DNA of 37,170 bases from an uncultured Alphaproteobacteria bacterium (GCA_903937405.1 CAIZZE010000017.1:1-37170), one strand, 5' to 3'. Counted from the stretch's first letter, positions 23,726 to 34,915 are shown. Notes: generated by a model not told the origin, from the letters alone. A program made the numbers and translations.

Positions 23726-26587
23726 ATGGAAGAAAAATTCATCAAAGTTACTGGCGCGAAAGAACATAATTTAAAAAATGTAAATATCGAAATTCCAAAA
23801 AATCAGCTTGTTGTTGTTACGGGTTTAAGTGGTTCGGGAAAATCTTCTTTGGTTTTTGATACCATTTATGCTGAAGGTCAGCGCCGTTTTATTGAAAGTC
23901 TTTCATCTTACGCCCGTCAGTTTTTAGACATGCAAGATAAACCTGATGTTGAATCAATCACCGGCCTTTCGCCATCAATTGCAATTGATCAAAAAACTAC
24001 TTCTAGAAATCCACGCTCAACAGTCGGAACTGTTACTGAAATTTACGATCACTTTCGTTTGTTATTCGCCCGCGTTGGCGTTCCGCATTCGCCAGAAACT
24101 GGCTTACCGATTGAAAGCCAGTCTGCTTCGGTGATGGTTGACAAAATTTTACAATTACCGAAAAAAACCAGAATTTATTTACTTGCTCCAATCGTTCGCG
24201 GCCAAAAAGGCGAATATCGTAAAGAGATGATGAACGCCCGCAAACAAGGCTTTCAACGCATTAAAGTTGACGGAAAAGTTCACGATTTAAACGAAATTTT
24301 ACCACCGCTAGATAAAAATAAAAAACATGATATCGAAATTATTGTTGATCGTGTTGTAGTTTCAGACGATCTCGGCAACCGTTTGGCGGACTCAGTTGAA
24401 ACCGCCCTAAAAGCTTCCGAAGGTTTGCTTTATGTAGAAATTGTAAGTCTTCCTGAAGGCGTAAAATCAACGCATAAAGCTGGAGATGTTTTAGTTTTTA
24501 GTGAAAAATTTTCTTGCCCAGTTTCTGGTTTTACAATTTCTGAAATCGAGCCGCGTTTATTTTCTTTCAACTCGCCATTTGGCGCTTGTAAACATTGCGA
24601 TGGTCTTGGAACTGAACTTTATTTCAGCGAAGATTTAGTTGTTGAAGATGAAAATTTAACTTTACGCCAAGGTGCAATTTCAGTTTGGCAAGGCGTGCAA
24701 GAACGCTTCTACCAACAGGTTTTGCAGGCAATGAGTTTGCATTATAATTTTAGTCTTGATGTTCCTTTTAAAGCTTTAACTCCGGAAGTTAAAAAAATTA
24801 TTTTCTACGGAACCGGAACCGACGAAGTTGAAATTAAAATTGAAGATGGTCTGAAAGCGATCAAAGTTAAAAAGTCTTTTGAAGGCGTGATGAACAGCTT
24901 GAAAAAAAGATATTTGGAAAGCGAAAGCGAATCAATGCGCGATGATTTAGCAAAATTTCAAACTCTAAAAACCTGCGAAAAATGCGAAGGACATCGTTTG
25001 AATGAAGAAGCTTTGTCGGTAAAAATCGCCGGTCTTCACGTTGGGCAAGTTAGCAGAATGTCAATCGAAAAATCAGTTGATTGGTTTAACGAATTGGAAA
25101 CCAAATTAACTTCAATGCAAAATCAAATTGCCGAAAGATTACTTAAAGAAATCACGCGCCGTTTGGGTTTTTTACGCAATGTTGGTTTAGAATATTTAAC
25201 CATTAATCGCGAAGCCGGAACTTTATCTGGCGGCGAAGCGCAGCGTATTCGTCTGGCTTCACAAATTGGTTCGGGGCTTTCTGGAGTTTTGTATGTACTT
25301 GACGAACCCTCAATTGGCCTGCATCAATCCGATAATGATAAGTTGATTACAACTTTAAAAAACCTGCGTGATTTAGGAAATTCAGTAATTGTTGTTGAGC
25401 ATGACGAAGAAATGATGCGCGAGGCTGAATATTTAATCGACGTTGGTCCGGGAGCCGGAATTCATGGTGGCGAAATTATTTCTGCTGGTTTGCCCGACTA
25501 TGTAATTAATGATCCAAAAAGCATTACTGGTCAATATTTAAGCGGCAAAAAACAAATCGAAATTCCAAAAAAACGCCGCAAAATTGATCCAAAAAAAGTT
25601 ATTACTTTAAAAGGTGCTACAATCAACAACTTGAAAAATGTTACGTTGAATTTGCCACTTAAAATTTTCACTGCCGTTTCAGGAATTTCGGGCGGCGGAA
25701 AATCAAGCTTGATCATCAAAACGCTTTATCCGGCGTTAAATAAAATGATCAATAAATCAAAAGCTGTTCCAGGGCCTTTTGAAGCTTTAATTGGCGCGCA
25801 TTTTATTGATAAAATTATTGAGATTGATCAATCACCAATTGGACGCACTCCGCGTTCAAATCCTTGCACTTACGTCGGCGCTTTCACTTTTATCCGTGAA
25901 TTTTTCACGGCTTTGCCGGAATCAAAATCACGTGGTTACAAAGTTGGCAGATTTTCTTTCAACGTCAAAGGTGGGCGTTGCGAAACTTGCCAAGGCGATG
26001 GTTTGATTAAAATTGAAATGCATTTCCTTCCTGACGTGTATGTACGTTGTGATACTTGCCACGGCAAACGCTACAATCGCGAAACTTTGGAAATTAAATA
26101 TAAAGGCAAATCAATTTCTGATATTTTAGAAATGACTGCTGATGATGCGGCTATTTTCTTTTCTAGCATGTCGCATATTTATGATAAATTTAAATCTTTA
26201 TGCGAAGTTGGTCTTGGCTATATGAAAATCGGCCAAAGTGCTACCACACTTTCTGGTGGTGAAGCGCAGCGGATTAAATTGGCGAAAGAATTAAGCAGAA
26301 AAGCTACTGGTGACACGCTTTATATTCTTGATGAACCAACTACAGGTTTGCACTTTGAAGATATTAGCAAGTTACTAAAAGTTCTGCATACTTTGGTTGA
26401 CGCTGGCAATTCAATTTTAGTAATTGAGCATAATCTCGACGTTTTGAAAACTGCAGATCATATCATTGATATTGGTCCATGCGGCGGTGAAAAAGGTGGT
26501 TATATTGTTGCTGAAGGAACTCCGGAAGAAGTTGCGAAAAATAAAAAATCGGTAACTGGAAAATATTTAGCAAAGATTTTGAAGTAG
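23726..26587 (+). CDS. uvrA: UvrABC system protein A
   Basis: A 953-residue damage-recognition ATPase of nucleotide excision repair. The first ATP site is GLSGSGKSS, the signature is SGGEAQRI and Walker B is [11 protein letters not shown]. The second site is GISGGGKSS with [10 protein letters not shown]. Zinc-binding Cys pairs occur at CKHCDG, at CEKCEG and, for the DNA-binding finger, at CETCQG and CDTCHG. I start it at ATG 23726 ([16 protein letters not shown]), which matches the family. An in-frame TTG at 23684 would add 14 unlikely residues. It stands alone, preceded by AATTAAGAAT-type short direct repeats at 23657-23685. Confidence 0.97.
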   Translation: MEEKFIKVTGAKEHNLKNVNIEIPKNQLVVVTGLSGSGKSSLVFDTIYAEGQRRFIESLSSYARQFLDMQDKPDVESITGLSPSIAIDQKTTSRNPRSTVGTVTEIYDHFRLLFARVGVPHSPETGLPIESQSASVMVDKILQLPKKTRIYLLAPIVRGQKGEYRKEMMNARKQGFQRIKVDGKVHDLNEILPPLDKNKKHDIEIIVDRVVVSDDLGNRLADSVETALKASEGLLYVEIVSLPEGVKSTHKAGDVLVFSEKFSCPVSGFTISEIEPRLFSFNSPFGACKHCDGLGTELYFSEDLVVEDENLTLRQGAISVWQGVQERFYQQVLQAMSLHYNFSLDVPFKALTPEVKKIIFYGTGTDEVEIKIEDGLKAIKVKKSFEGVMNSLKKRYLESESESMRDDLAKFQTLKTCEKCEGHRLNEEALSVKIAGLHVGQVSRMSIEKSVDWFNELETKLTSMQNQIAERLLKEITRRLGFLRNVGLEYLTINREAGTLSGGEAQRIRLASQIGSGLSGVLYVLDEPSIGLHQSDNDKLITTLKNLRDLGNSVIVVEHDEEMMREAEYLIDVGPGAGIHGGEIISAGLPDYVINDPKSITGQYLSGKKQIEIPKKRRKIDPKKVITLKGATINNLKNVTLNLPLKIFTAVSGISGGGKSSLIIKTLYPALNKMINKSKAVPGPFEALIGAHFIDKIIEIDQSPIGRTPRSNPCTYVGAFTFIREFFTALPESKSRGYKVGRFSFNVKGGRCETCQGDGLIKIEMHFLPDVYVRCDTCHGKRYNRETLEIKYKGKSISDILEMTADDAAIFFSSMSHIYDKFKSLCEVGLGYMKIGQSATTLSGGEAQRIKLAKELSRKATGDTLYILDEPTTGLHFEDISKLLKVLHTLVDAGNSILVIEHNLDVLKTADHIIDIGPCGGEKGGYIVAEGTPEEVAKNKKSVTGKYLAKILK

Positions 26588-26631
26588 TTTTTGGGAAATC
26601 GAGCTAGCATCCAATCAAATTAACAAAATAA

Positions 26632-27528
26632 ATGTGCAACAACTCCCTTCAAGAAGCGATTCTAGCTTGCTCAATCCTAGTGCAAAAGCGTATGGATGAA
26701 TTACTTCCCGAAGAATTTCACGATTCAAAATTAGTTGAAGCAATGCGCTACAGCGCGCTTTCCGACGGTAAAAGAATTCGCCCATTTTTAGTAATTGCCT
26801 CAGCGCAGATTTTTGGAATTTCACCTTTAGTTTCTCTAAATTCCGCAACGGCGATGGAATTTGTGCATGTTTATTCTTTGATTCATGATGATTTGCCGGC
26901 GATGGATAATGATGATGTGCGTCGCGGCATTCCGACTTGCCACAAAAAATTTGATGAAGCGACCGCCATTCTTGCGGGCGATGCTTTGCTGACTTACGCA
27001 TTTGAAATTTTAACTGATCCGGCAACTCATAAAGAAACTTCGGTGCGTTTAGAATTGGTAAAAACTCTATCCAAAGCTGCAGGATTTATGGGAATGGCGG
27101 GTGGCCAAATGATTGATTTGGAAAAAGCTGATCAAAGAATTTCTAACGAAGAATTAGCAAAATTACATCGTTTAAAAACGGGCGAACTTTTTATGGCTTC
27201 CGCTGAAATGGGCGCGATTTTAGGTCACGCCGGAATTAATGAAAGACACGCGCTGCGCAATTTTGCTCATGATTTGGGTTTAGCCTTTCAGATCAAAGAT
27301 GATATTTTAGATCATTATGGAATCAGCCTTGGCAAGGTAGAAATTGATGAAACGGTTCATAAAAAACCAAAAGAAAATGCTAGTATTGTTGATGTTTTGG
27401 GAATGGAAATGGCGCAAAAGCAATTAGAATTATTGCGAGATCAGTCGATTGCGCATTTGAAAGTTTTTGGCGCGAAAGCGTCGCTTTTGGTGGAGTTGGT
27501 GAATTTTGTGATTATGAGAGAAAAATAA
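26632..27528 (+). CDS. ispA: farnesyl/polyprenyl diphosphate synthase
   Basis: A 298-residue short-chain trans-prenyltransferase that condenses IPP with DMAPP and GPP to make farnesyl diphosphate. The first aspartate-rich motif is DDLPAMDNDD (86-95) with ARRG-like VRRG after it, and the second is DDILD (223-227) in FQIKDDILD. GKRIRP (46-51) binds IPP. The two residues between the first DD and the later Asp (DDxxxxD) mark the bacterial type II FPP synthase. No xseB or dxs flanks it. It is convergent with the MerR gene. Confidence 0.92.
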   Translation: MCNNSLQEAILACSILVQKRMDELLPEEFHDSKLVEAMRYSALSDGKRIRPFLVIASAQIFGISPLVSLNSATAMEFVHVYSLIHDDLPAMDNDDVRRGIPTCHKKFDEATAILAGDALLTYAFEILTDPATHKETSVRLELVKTLSKAAGFMGMAGGQMIDLEKADQRISNEELAKLHRLKTGELFMASAEMGAILGHAGINERHALRNFAHDLGLAFQIKDDILDHYGISLGKVEIDETVHKKPKENASIVDVLGMEMAQKQLELLRDQSIAHLKVFGAKASLLVELVNFVIMREK

Positions 27529-27553
27529 CTTTTTCGACAAAATTTTGTTACTT

Positions 27554-28150
27554 CTAATTCGGTTGCGTAATCTTCTTCAAGCTCACCAAATTTCCCCTGA
27601 TCTTTTTCAAAGATTCGTTAATTCTTTTTCTAATTAGCGGATGAATCGCCGAAACTTTTATCTTGGAAAAATCTCTAATTTTAGCTTTCGGATCAATTGG
27701 GGAATCGGTTTCAATTTCAATTTCCGACTCATTTTGCGGATCAATAAACTCTTCAATTTCATGATCTTCCAATCTAGTTGCCTCAGGAATTTCATCATCA
27801 TGAACTATTTTTGAAACTGGCTTTTCATCAGATAAAATAATATCTAAATCTTCTTCTTTGTGATCATCCTGTTTTCTTTTTTTCAAAAGCTTCTGCAAGC
27901 CCGCAACTGTATATCCTTCTTCGTATAAAAACTTTTTGATTCTTTTTAAAATCTTCAACTGCTTGTTGTAATAATAACGCCTTTTTCCGGCACCGATTTC
28001 GGGTTTTATTTGCGGAAAATTTTCTTCCCAAAAACGAATAACATGAGTTTCAACTTTTAATTCTTTGGCAACTTCACCAATCGACCTTTTACGATCCACC
28101 CCAAGATCATCTGCTAATTTTTGTACTTCGCGCGCAATGTTGTGAAGCAT
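27554..28150 (-). CDS. MerR-family transcriptional regulator
   Basis: A 198-residue regulator. The MerR winged helix-turn-helix is at about 22-92 (RSIGEVAKELKVETHVIRFWEE, then RRYYYNKQLKILKRI). A long acidic tail rich in Asp/Glu follows, ending in a basic helix (RKRINESLKKIRGNLVSLKK). No Cys ligands for metal are present. It resembles the alphaproteobacterial MerR-like proteins usually found next to ihfA, but here it follows the permease with a one-base gap. Its target is unknown. Confidence 0.8.
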   Translation of the reverse strand: MLHNIAREVQKLADDLGVDRKRSIGEVAKELKVETHVIRFWEENFPQIKPEIGAGKRRYYYNKQLKILKRIKKFLYEEGYTVAGLQKLLKKRKQDDHKEEDLDIILSDEKPVSKIVHDDEIPEATRLEDHEIEEFIDPQNESEIEIETDSPIDPKAKIRDFSKIKVSAIHPLIRKRINESLKKIRGNLVSLKKITQPN

Positions 28151-28151
28151 T

Positions 28152-29207
28152 TTAGGTAAACCTTTTCTTATATTCCAAAGCGAAATGTTTAATGATAACG
28201 CCGCAAATTGCGGTTAGAGGAACTGCTATTAAAATTCCGAAAAAGCCAAATAAAACACCGAAAACAAATAATCCGAAAATTAACCAAACTGGGTGCAAAC
28301 CAATTTTGGCGCCGATTAATTTTGGAGTCAGGAAATTTGATTCAACAACCTGACCAAAAACGAAAACTAGCGAAACAGCGGAAATGTGCGTAACATCAAA
28401 ACCCCATTGAAATAAGGCAACAATGATTGCGGTTATGATGCCGCATAACATTCCAACGAAAGGAACAAAAGAAAATAATCCGGTTAACAGCCCGATTAAA
28501 AATCCGAAATTAAGACCAGTGAAACTTAACAGGCTGGAGTAAATCAAACCCAAAATCAGGCACACATTAAATTGGCCACGAACGTAGCCAGATAAAGTTT
28601 TATCTATATCTAAAGCAATTTTACGAGTTGAAATTGCGACTTGGCGGGGCAAATAATCACCGATTTTTTTGATTAAAATTTTCCAGTCTTTTAAGAGATA
28701 AAAAATCAGAATCGGAGTAATAAAAATCAGGGATAAAATATTGATTAATGTCAGCGAAGAAGTGACGGCGTTGTTGACAATATTTTTTGATAAATCGACA
28801 AATTTGGCAGTAACTTGTTCATTCGCTAATAAATGCGATAAATCTTTATCGATTCTAATACCAAGGCCATCGAGGGTTGAAACTGCTTTCGGATAAAAAT
28901 CATGTAAAATAGCTTGAAAATATCCGGGCAAAGCGTTGAGCAAAGCGGTAAATTGGGCGCAAAGAATCGGCAGTAAAATTGCGCCAAGTGTGATTAAAAT
29001 TGTGAGGAATAATCCTAGAATTAAAGAAGTGGCAAGTGCGCGCGACATTTTGTATTTTTTACAAAAGAAATCGACGATTGGATTTAAAAAATAAGCGATG
29101 ATGAATGAGCAGATAAAAGGCGCCAACACTGATTTCACTAAATAAATCAACCAGAAGAAAATAGCTAAAATTACAGCTATTGAAATAAGTTTATCTTTTA
29201 ATTTCAT
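28152..29207 (-). CDS. AI-2E family permease (PerM/YdiK-like)
   Basis: A 351-residue membrane protein with about eight helices in the AI-2E family arrangement: a paired helix start, a soluble-like insertion at about 85-150, then the conserved block FSFVPFVGMLCGIITA and the C-terminal GAKIGLHPVWLIFGLFVFG. Members are linked to autoinducer-2 export or Na+/H+ transport, but most are uncharacterised. It lies between the DUF2066 gene (7-base gap) and the MerR gene (1-base gap) on the same strand. Confidence 0.85.
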   Translation of the reverse strand: MKLKDKLISIAVILAIFFWLIYLVKSVLAPFICSFIIAYFLNPIVDFFCKKYKMSRALATSLILGLFLTILITLGAILLPILCAQFTALLNALPGYFQAILHDFYPKAVSTLDGLGIRIDKDLSHLLANEQVTAKFVDLSKNIVNNAVTSSLTLINILSLIFITPILIFYLLKDWKILIKKIGDYLPRQVAISTRKIALDIDKTLSGYVRGQFNVCLILGLIYSSLLSFTGLNFGFLIGLLTGLFSFVPFVGMLCGIITAIIVALFQWGFDVTHISAVSLVFVFGQVVESNFLTPKLIGAKIGLHPVWLIFGLFVFGVLFGFFGILIAVPLTAICGVIIKHFALEYKKRFT

Positions 29208-29214
29208 GAATTGC

Positions 29215-30267
29215 CTAATTGGTTAAAACGTAAAGGTTATCAGTTTTTTTAATTAAATTTATTCCAACTTTCATAAATTCTTGCACAATATCAGTGCCAT
29301 TATTTGGGTAATTTACTGTGATTACGGCCATGTCGCGCGAGATTGACTCGATGTTGATTTGCGTCACTAAATTGCTATTTTCGATGCGGCTTTTTGCAAT
29401 CATCCAATTGCTCAAAGTTGAAACCGGAATCTGGATTTTAACTATGCTAGAAGTGGCTTTGCTGTCGGTATTTTGTGAAGAAAGCAAATAGTCGATGGTT
29501 TTGTTGGCAACTTTTTCGAGCAAAGCATCAAAGCTTAATTGATCAACATTAACGAAGTTTAATTTGACCTGTTTTTTCTGTAATTTTCTTAAATAAGTAA
29601 CGCTGATATTTACTTTATTTTCAATTTCATCGTAAGAGAAAAATAAGGTGTAAACTGATTCAGATTTATATTTGAAAAGCAAAGGTTCAACCGCCACGTA
29701 ATCAAGCAAAACAACGTTGGTTGAACTTATAACTGCGATATTACTTAAATCTGCGTCCGGCACCACAAATTTTCCTTGGCCTTTTTTAGCAATAGTTTTT
29801 TCAATGGCTTTTCTCCAGTTATTATCATCTTCCCATAAAAGCATTGAGCGCTTGGTAACTTTTACCGGCAATAAAACATAAGTTTCGCCAGATTTTTCTG
29901 CTTTTTTCACAGCTTTTTTAGAGAGAATATGTTCGACAAAATCCTTGGCGAACATTATATTCATTGTGGCGCTGTAATTATTGCCGGCGATTTTTTCAGC
30001 ATCAATTTGTTCGGATCGCACCATGTCAGAAATTTCATCGTTAGAAACCGTATCGGCAACTTTGGTGGCAATTTCTAAGCGAGTTAATAAAATCAAAAAA
30101 GCGTCGCGACGACCGCTGGCAATTGCGGCATTTCTGGCATCAGTTGGTGATTTTCCTGTAACGCTTATATTAACGCCCTCAACCATGTAAGGACTATTTT
30201 CTACAGCGTAAGAAACGCCTTGAAAAGAAAAAAACAAAGTTAGAAAAAGTAAAAAAATTCTCGACAT
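29215..30267 (-). CDS. DUF2066 domain-containing exported protein
   Basis: A 350-residue protein with a signal peptide (MSRIFLLFLTLFFSFQGVSYA). Its N-terminal part, VEGVNISVTGKSPTDARNAA followed by a helix, is typical of DUF2066. The function is not known. An earlier ATG at 30297 sits directly against an AAGGAG, too close to act as its ribosome site; it would put ten residues before the signal peptide, so I prefer 30267. Alphaproteobacteria commonly carry this gene next to an AI-2E permease and divergent from purM, as here. Confidence 0.8.
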   Translation of the reverse strand: MSRIFLLFLTLFFSFQGVSYAVENSPYMVEGVNISVTGKSPTDARNAAIASGRRDAFLILLTRLEIATKVADTVSNDEISDMVRSEQIDAEKIAGNNYSATMNIMFAKDFVEHILSKKAVKKAEKSGETYVLLPVKVTKRSMLLWEDDNNWRKAIEKTIAKKGQGKFVVPDADLSNIAVISSTNVVLLDYVAVEPLLFKYKSESVYTLFFSYDEIENKVNISVTYLRKLQKKQVKLNFVNVDQLSFDALLEKVANKTIDYLLSSQNTDSKATSSIVKIQIPVSTLSNWMIAKSRIENSNLVTQINIESISRDMAVITVNYPNNGTDIVQEFMKVGINLIKKTDNLYVLTN

Positions 30268-30354
30268 ATCGGAATTAAACTGAAATATTAAAAACATCTC
30301 CTTCGAAGCTGGATTCAGTAAGCTTCTCGCCTCACTTCTTAAATCGCAAGAAAA

Positions 30355-31347
30355 ATGTCTTTAAACTATAAGCAAGCTGGCGTCGATATCGATGCTGGGA
30401 ATGAATTGGTTAATCGTATTAAACCTTTCGCTAAAGCAACAAGCCGCGTTGGAGCTAATTCCGACCTTGGTGGATTTGGCGCTTTATTTGATTTAAAAAA
30501 ATGTAATTTCAAAGATCCAGTTTTGGTTTCATCAACCGACGGCGTGGGTACAAAATTAAAAGTCGCAATTGATGTTGATAAACATGACACAATTGGAATT
30601 GATTTAGTTGCAATGTCGGTAAATGACCTTGTAGTTCAAGGAGCCGAGCCACTTTTTTTCCTCGATTATTTTGCTTGTTCTAAACTTGATGTTGAAGTTG
30701 CCAGCCAAGTTGTAAAAGGCATCGCTGATGGTTGCAAACTTGCTGGCTGCGCTTTAATTGGTGGCGAAACCGCCGAAATGCCAGGAATGTACAAAGCCGG
30801 AGATTATGATTTAGCTGGATTTGCTGTTGGCGCAGTTGAGCGCGATCAAATTTTACCAAGACCAACAAATGCTGGAGATATTTTAATCGGCTTAAAATCA
30901 AGCGGCGTTCACTCAAACGGCTATTCTTTGGCGCGTTTTATTTTAGAAAAAAATTCAGTTAATTTTTCCGATAAATTTTCTGCCGAAAAAACAGTTGGCG
31001 AAGCTTTATTAACGCCAACAAAAATTTATGTAAAATCTTGTTTGGAAGCGATTAAAACCGGCAAAGTAAAAGCTCTTTCACACATTACTGGCGGCGGTCT
31101 AACCGAAAATTTACCACGCGTTTTGTCAAAAAATGTTACTCCGAACATTGATTATAAATCATGGATTCGCCCCGAGATTTTTGATTATTTACAAAAACTC
31201 GGCAACGTAACTGACGAAGAAATGCACCGTACTTTCAACTGCGGAATCGGCATGGTTCTAGTCGTTGCGAAAGGTGATGAAAATGAAGTTAAGGCTATTT
31301 TAGAAAAAGCCGGCGAAGAAGTTTTTGTAATTGGAGAGTTGGTTTAA
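30355..31347 (+). CDS. purM: phosphoribosylformylglycinamidine cyclo-ligase (AIR synthetase)
   Basis: A 330-residue ATP-dependent cyclase making aminoimidazole ribotide in purine synthesis. Family blocks are [52 protein letters not shown] and [15 protein letters not shown]. Length is close to the usual 340-350. purN often follows purM, but here an IleRS fragment does, 18 bases later. No PurR-type box is evident. Confidence 0.95.
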   Translation: MSLNYKQAGVDIDAGNELVNRIKPFAKATSRVGANSDLGGFGALFDLKKCNFKDPVLVSSTDGVGTKLKVAIDVDKHDTIGIDLVAMSVNDLVVQGAEPLFFLDYFACSKLDVEVASQVVKGIADGCKLAGCALIGGETAEMPGMYKAGDYDLAGFAVGAVERDQILPRPTNAGDILIGLKSSGVHSNGYSLARFILEKNSVNFSDKFSAEKTVGEALLTPTKIYVKSCLEAIKTGKVKALSHITGGGLTENLPRVLSKNVTPNIDYKSWIRPEIFDYLQKLGNVTDEEMHRTFNCGIGMVLVVAKGDENEVKAILEKAGEEVFVIGELV

Positions 31348-31365
31348 ATTTATTTCAGTTCAAAC

Positions 31366-32178
31366 ATGATTAACCGCAAATCCTCAGTTCACCTGCAAGA
31401 TTTTCCTGACACTTCTTTTTTACCAAATGAAAAAGAACTCGTCGCCGATATGGATTTAGTTCGCAGCATCGCCTCAACCGCGCTTTCAATTCGCGATAAT
31501 AAAAACCTCCGCGTGCGTTTGCCTTTAAAGAAATTAATCGTAATCGGCAAAAGTGCCGCGCGAATTTTGTCTTTTAAAGAAATTATCGCCGATGAAGTAA
31601 ACGTAAAATCAATCGAAATCAAAGAAGATATTGCCGAACTTGCCGAATTAAAATTACAAATAAATTTCAAAAAAATCGGCGCCAAATTTGGTTCAAAAAT
31701 TAAAGAAATTACCGTCGCATCTAAAAGTGGTGATTGGAAAAAGATTTCTGATAAAGAAATCGAAATTGCCGGAATAATTTTAAGTGATGATGATTTTGAA
31801 TTAAAGCTGGCAACGAAAAATAACGACGAAAAAAAATTCGCAATTTTAGCGCTTCCAACCAATGATTATTTGGTTCAATTAGATATCGAAGTTACCAAAG
31901 ATTTAGAAGATGAAGGCATCGCGCGTGACATTGTTCGGGCGATTCAGCAAAATAGAAAAGACGCAGATTTAAATATTTCCGATCACATTAGTTTGAAAAT
32001 TTTCTCAACAAATTCACGAATTTTAGAAGTGGCGAAATCTTTTGAAAAATATATTAAAGAACAAGTTTTAGGTGATTCCCTAAACTGCGTTGCAAATGCC
32101 GAAGAAGTAAAATCTGCAACAAAATTTTCCTGCGAAAATAAACTCGATGATGGTGATTTGGTGGTGGGAATTGTTTAG
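31366..32178 (+). CDS. orphan C-terminal domain of isoleucyl-tRNA synthetase (fragment)
   Basis: A 270-residue open frame equivalent only to the end of IleRS. It begins with SSVHLQDFP, the anticodon-domain landmark, continues with MDLVRSIASTALSIRDNKNLRVRLPL and the block DIEVTKDLEDEGIARDIVRAIQQNRKDADL, and runs to the normal C terminus. The Rossmann catalytic core, editing domain, HIGH and KMSKS are absent. No upstream frame can supply them because purM ends 18 bases earlier. The frame is uninterrupted with a usual ATG. It may be a relic of a rearranged or duplicated ileS, or a free-standing domain. It could not charge tRNA alone. Confidence 0.8.
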   Translation: MINRKSSVHLQDFPDTSFLPNEKELVADMDLVRSIASTALSIRDNKNLRVRLPLKKLIVIGKSAARILSFKEIIADEVNVKSIEIKEDIAELAELKLQINFKKIGAKFGSKIKEITVASKSGDWKKISDKEIEIAGIILSDDDFELKLATKNNDEKKFAILALPTNDYLVQLDIEVTKDLEDEGIARDIVRAIQQNRKDADLNISDHISLKIFSTNSRILEVAKSFEKYIKEQVLGDSLNCVANAEEVKSATKFSCENKLDDGDLVVGIV

Positions 32179-32179
32179 C

Positions 32180-33247
32180 TCAATCTTCTTCCAACATTTT
32201 TTTGGCTTGATCATCCGCCGTCAACGCATCAATAAATTCATCCAATTCACCGAGCATAATGTCATCAATTCTATAGCTGGTTAAATTAATTCTGTGATCA
32301 GTAACACGGCTTTGCGGGAAGTTGTAAGTTCTGATGCGCTCAGATCTATCGCCGCTTCCAACTTGTTCTTTGCGGTTTGCAGAACGTTCTTTATCGGCTC
32401 TTTCGCGTTCAGCTTCATAAAGACGAGATCGCAAAACTTTCATCGCTTTTTCGCGGTTTTTAATTTGCGATTTTTCATCTTGCATTGAAACCGTAACTCC
32501 GGTTGGAACGTGAACAATTCTAACTGCAGAATCTGTTGTATTTACTGATTGTCCGCCTGGGCCAGATGAACGGAAAACGTCAATTCGCAAATCTTTTTCT
32601 TCAATTTTAATATCAATATCTTCAGCTTCTGGAAGCACGGCAACTGTTGCGGCTGATGTATGTACACGACCTTGCGATTCAGTTTCAGGAACTCGTTGCA
32701 CACGATGAACTCCCGATTCATATTTCAATCGCGCAAACACGTTGCGGCCCGTGATTGTAGCAGAAGCATCTTTATATCCGCCCAAACCAGTGTCTGAAAT
32801 TGAAAGAATTTCAAACTTCCATTTTTTCTTCTCAGCATATTTTTGATACATCGCAAAAAGCTTGTAAGCAAAGAGCGCCGCTTCTTCGCCGCCAGTTCCA
32901 GCGCGAACTTCAAGAATGGCGTTTTTTTCATCCGCCGCATCTTTTGGCAAAAGCGCAATTTTCATTTGCTGCTCAAGATCAGGAATTTTTTTAGTTAAAT
33001 CAAAACGCTCATTTTCCAGCAAATTGCGCATTTCCTGATCTGTTGTTGATGGCAAAATTTCATCAATATCGGCCAATTCTTTTTGCGCCTGTTTATATTC
33101 GCCAATCAGAGTCACTACAGGAATCATGTCAGAATGTTCTTTGGAAATACGCGCAAAATTTTGACCCAATCCGGAAGGATCAAGCAACTTTTTTTCCAGC
33201 TCGGCAAATTTAGTAACAATGCCGTTAAGCTTTGGTGTGAAAGACAT
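32180..33247 (-). CDS. prfA: peptide chain release factor 1
   Basis: A 355-residue RF1 reading UAA and UAG. The recognition tripeptide is Pro-Glu-Thr at 187-189 ([13 protein letters not shown], the PxT position of RF1) and the catalytic GGQ is at 231-233 (SGPGGQSVN). The N-terminal coiled region and [11 protein letters not shown] at 117-127 are normal. It stops one base from the end of the convergent IleRS fragment. prmC, the methyltransferase that often follows prfA, is not there. Confidence 0.97.
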   Translation of the reverse strand: MSFTPKLNGIVTKFAELEKKLLDPSGLGQNFARISKEHSDMIPVVTLIGEYKQAQKELADIDEILPSTTDQEMRNLLENERFDLTKKIPDLEQQMKIALLPKDAADEKNAILEVRAGTGGEEAALFAYKLFAMYQKYAEKKKWKFEILSISDTGLGGYKDASATITGRNVFARLKYESGVHRVQRVPETESQGRVHTSAATVAVLPEAEDIDIKIEEKDLRIDVFRSSGPGGQSVNTTDSAVRIVHVPTGVTVSMQDEKSQIKNREKAMKVLRSRLYEAERERADKERSANRKEQVGSGDRSERIRTYNFPQSRVTDHRINLTSYRIDDIMLGELDEFIDALTADDQAKKMLEED

Positions 33248-33348
33248 TTAAATTAGAAATTGATTTATTTTTGAATGTTTTAGAAACTGCTTCTATGCTC
33301 TAAAATCAAGGCTTGAAGCAAATTTACAAAACGATAAATCAAAACACA

Positions 33349-34908
33349 ATGGATTCCAAAAATTTTTACGTAACTTCCCCAATTTATTATGTTAACGACG
33401 TGCCGCATATCGGTCACGCATACACTTCAATTGCTTGCGACGTGGTGGCGCGTTTTAAAAGATTGAATGATTTTGAGGTTTATTTTTTAACCGGAACTGA
33501 CGAACACGGGCAAAAAGTTGAAAAATCAGCTTTGGCGCGCGATAAAAATCCGCAACAATTTTGCGATGAAGTTTCATTAAAATTTCGCGAATTAGCAAAA
33601 TTATTGAATTTGTCGAATGATGATTTTATTCGCACCACGGAAGAACGTCATAAAAAAGGTGCGCAAAAATTTTGGGAAATTTTAGAAGCCAATGGCGCGA
33701 TTTATAAAGGCACTTATGAAGGTTGGTACGCGGTGCGCGACGAAGCTTTTTACGCCGAAGATGAATTGGTAAATGGCAAAGCGCCAACTGGTGCGGAAGT
33801 TACTTGGCACAAAGAAGAAAGTTATTTTTTCCGCCTCTCTGCTTTTCAAGATAAATTATTAATGCTTTACGAAGCCGCGCCCGACTTCATTCGCCCGCAA
33901 TCGCGTTTTAATGAAGTTGTGTCTTTCGTGAAAGGCGGATTGAAAGATTTATCAATTTCACGCACTTCATTTTCTTGGGGCGTAAAAGTTCCGGGCGTTG
34001 AAAAACACGTGATGTATGTTTGGTTGGACGCTTTAACTAATTACATTTCGGCACTCGGATTTCCTGATGAAAAAAATGAACTTTTCCAAAAATTTTGGCA
34101 TAATACTTCTGAATCTCCGTTGCACATAGTTGGTAAGGACATTGTACGTTTTCACGCCGTTTATTGGCCGGCTTTTTTGATGGCGGCGAATTTGAATATT
34201 CCCCATTCAATTTATGCTCACGGTTGGTGGACAAATGAAGGTCAAAAAATTTCCAAATCAGTGGGAAATGTGATTGATCCGCTGAAAGAATTAGAGTGGC
34301 TGGAGTCTTTTGGCTGTAATCGCGAAACTGCAATTGATTATTTTAGATATTTTCTGTTGCGCGAAGTTCCATTTGGCAATGATGGCGATTATTCGCGGGT
34401 AAGTTTTTTAACCAGAATTAACGCCGAATTAGCCAATAATATTGGCAATTTAGCGCAAAGATCTTTGTCGATGATTTTCAAAAATAGTGACGCGCAAATT
34501 GTTGATTTTAGCGGATATTTAGATGCGGCAGATTTGCTAAAAAGCGCTTACGAATTAAAAGAAAAAATCTCGCAAAAAATGACCAATTTTGCTTTTGATC
34601 AAGCGGTTGGAGAAATTTTAGCGCATGCTTCAAAATGTAACGAGTTCTTTAATATCAAGGCTCCGTGGAATTTAAAAAAGGAAAATAAATTAGAAGAAAT
34701 GAATCTGATTTTATCGGTGATTGCAGAAAATCTACGCGTGATTGCAATTGCGCTGCAGCCATTTTGCATAAATTTAGCGCCGAAAATTTTGGATATTTTG
34801 CAAGTTGAAGAAAGAGATTTTGGTTTTATCGATTCTAAATTTGCACTAAAAGCTGGGCATAAAATTAATGAGCCAAAAGCTGTGTTTCCAAGGTTAGAAA
34901 GTAAGTAA
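33349..34908 (+). CDS. metG: methionyl-tRNA synthetase
   Basis: A 519-residue class I synthetase charging tRNA-Met. The HIGH motif is at 20-23 (HIGHAY) and the KMSKS equivalent is KISKS at 300-304. The connective insert around 125-155 (WYAVRDEAFYAEDEL) has no cysteine knuckle, so this is the zinc-free MetG type usual in alphaproteobacteria. The C-terminal tRNA-binding domain of E. coli MetG is absent. I start at ATG 33349 (MDSKNFYVTSPIYYV); a TTG at 33313 would add 12 residues. A long inverted repeat follows the stop. Confidence 0.96.
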   Translation: MDSKNFYVTSPIYYVNDVPHIGHAYTSIACDVVARFKRLNDFEVYFLTGTDEHGQKVEKSALARDKNPQQFCDEVSLKFRELAKLLNLSNDDFIRTTEERHKKGAQKFWEILEANGAIYKGTYEGWYAVRDEAFYAEDELVNGKAPTGAEVTWHKEESYFFRLSAFQDKLLMLYEAAPDFIRPQSRFNEVVSFVKGGLKDLSISRTSFSWGVKVPGVEKHVMYVWLDALTNYISALGFPDEKNELFQKFWHNTSESPLHIVGKDIVRFHAVYWPAFLMAANLNIPHSIYAHGWWTNEGQKISKSVGNVIDPLKELEWLESFGCNRETAIDYFRYFLLREVPFGNDGDYSRVSFLTRINAELANNIGNLAQRSLSMIFKNSDAQIVDFSGYLDAADLLKSAYELKEKISQKMTNFAFDQAVGEILAHASKCNEFFNIKAPWNLKKENKLEEMNLILSVIAENLRVIAIALQPFCINLAPKILDILQVEERDFGFIDSKFALKAGHKINEPKAVFPRLESK

Positions 34909-34915
34909 GTTATGA

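Noticed and set aside
30680-30916. A Gln/Leu/Arg-rich frame antisense to purM.
   Set aside because: It has biased composition, no landmarks and lies within the conserved PurM sequence.
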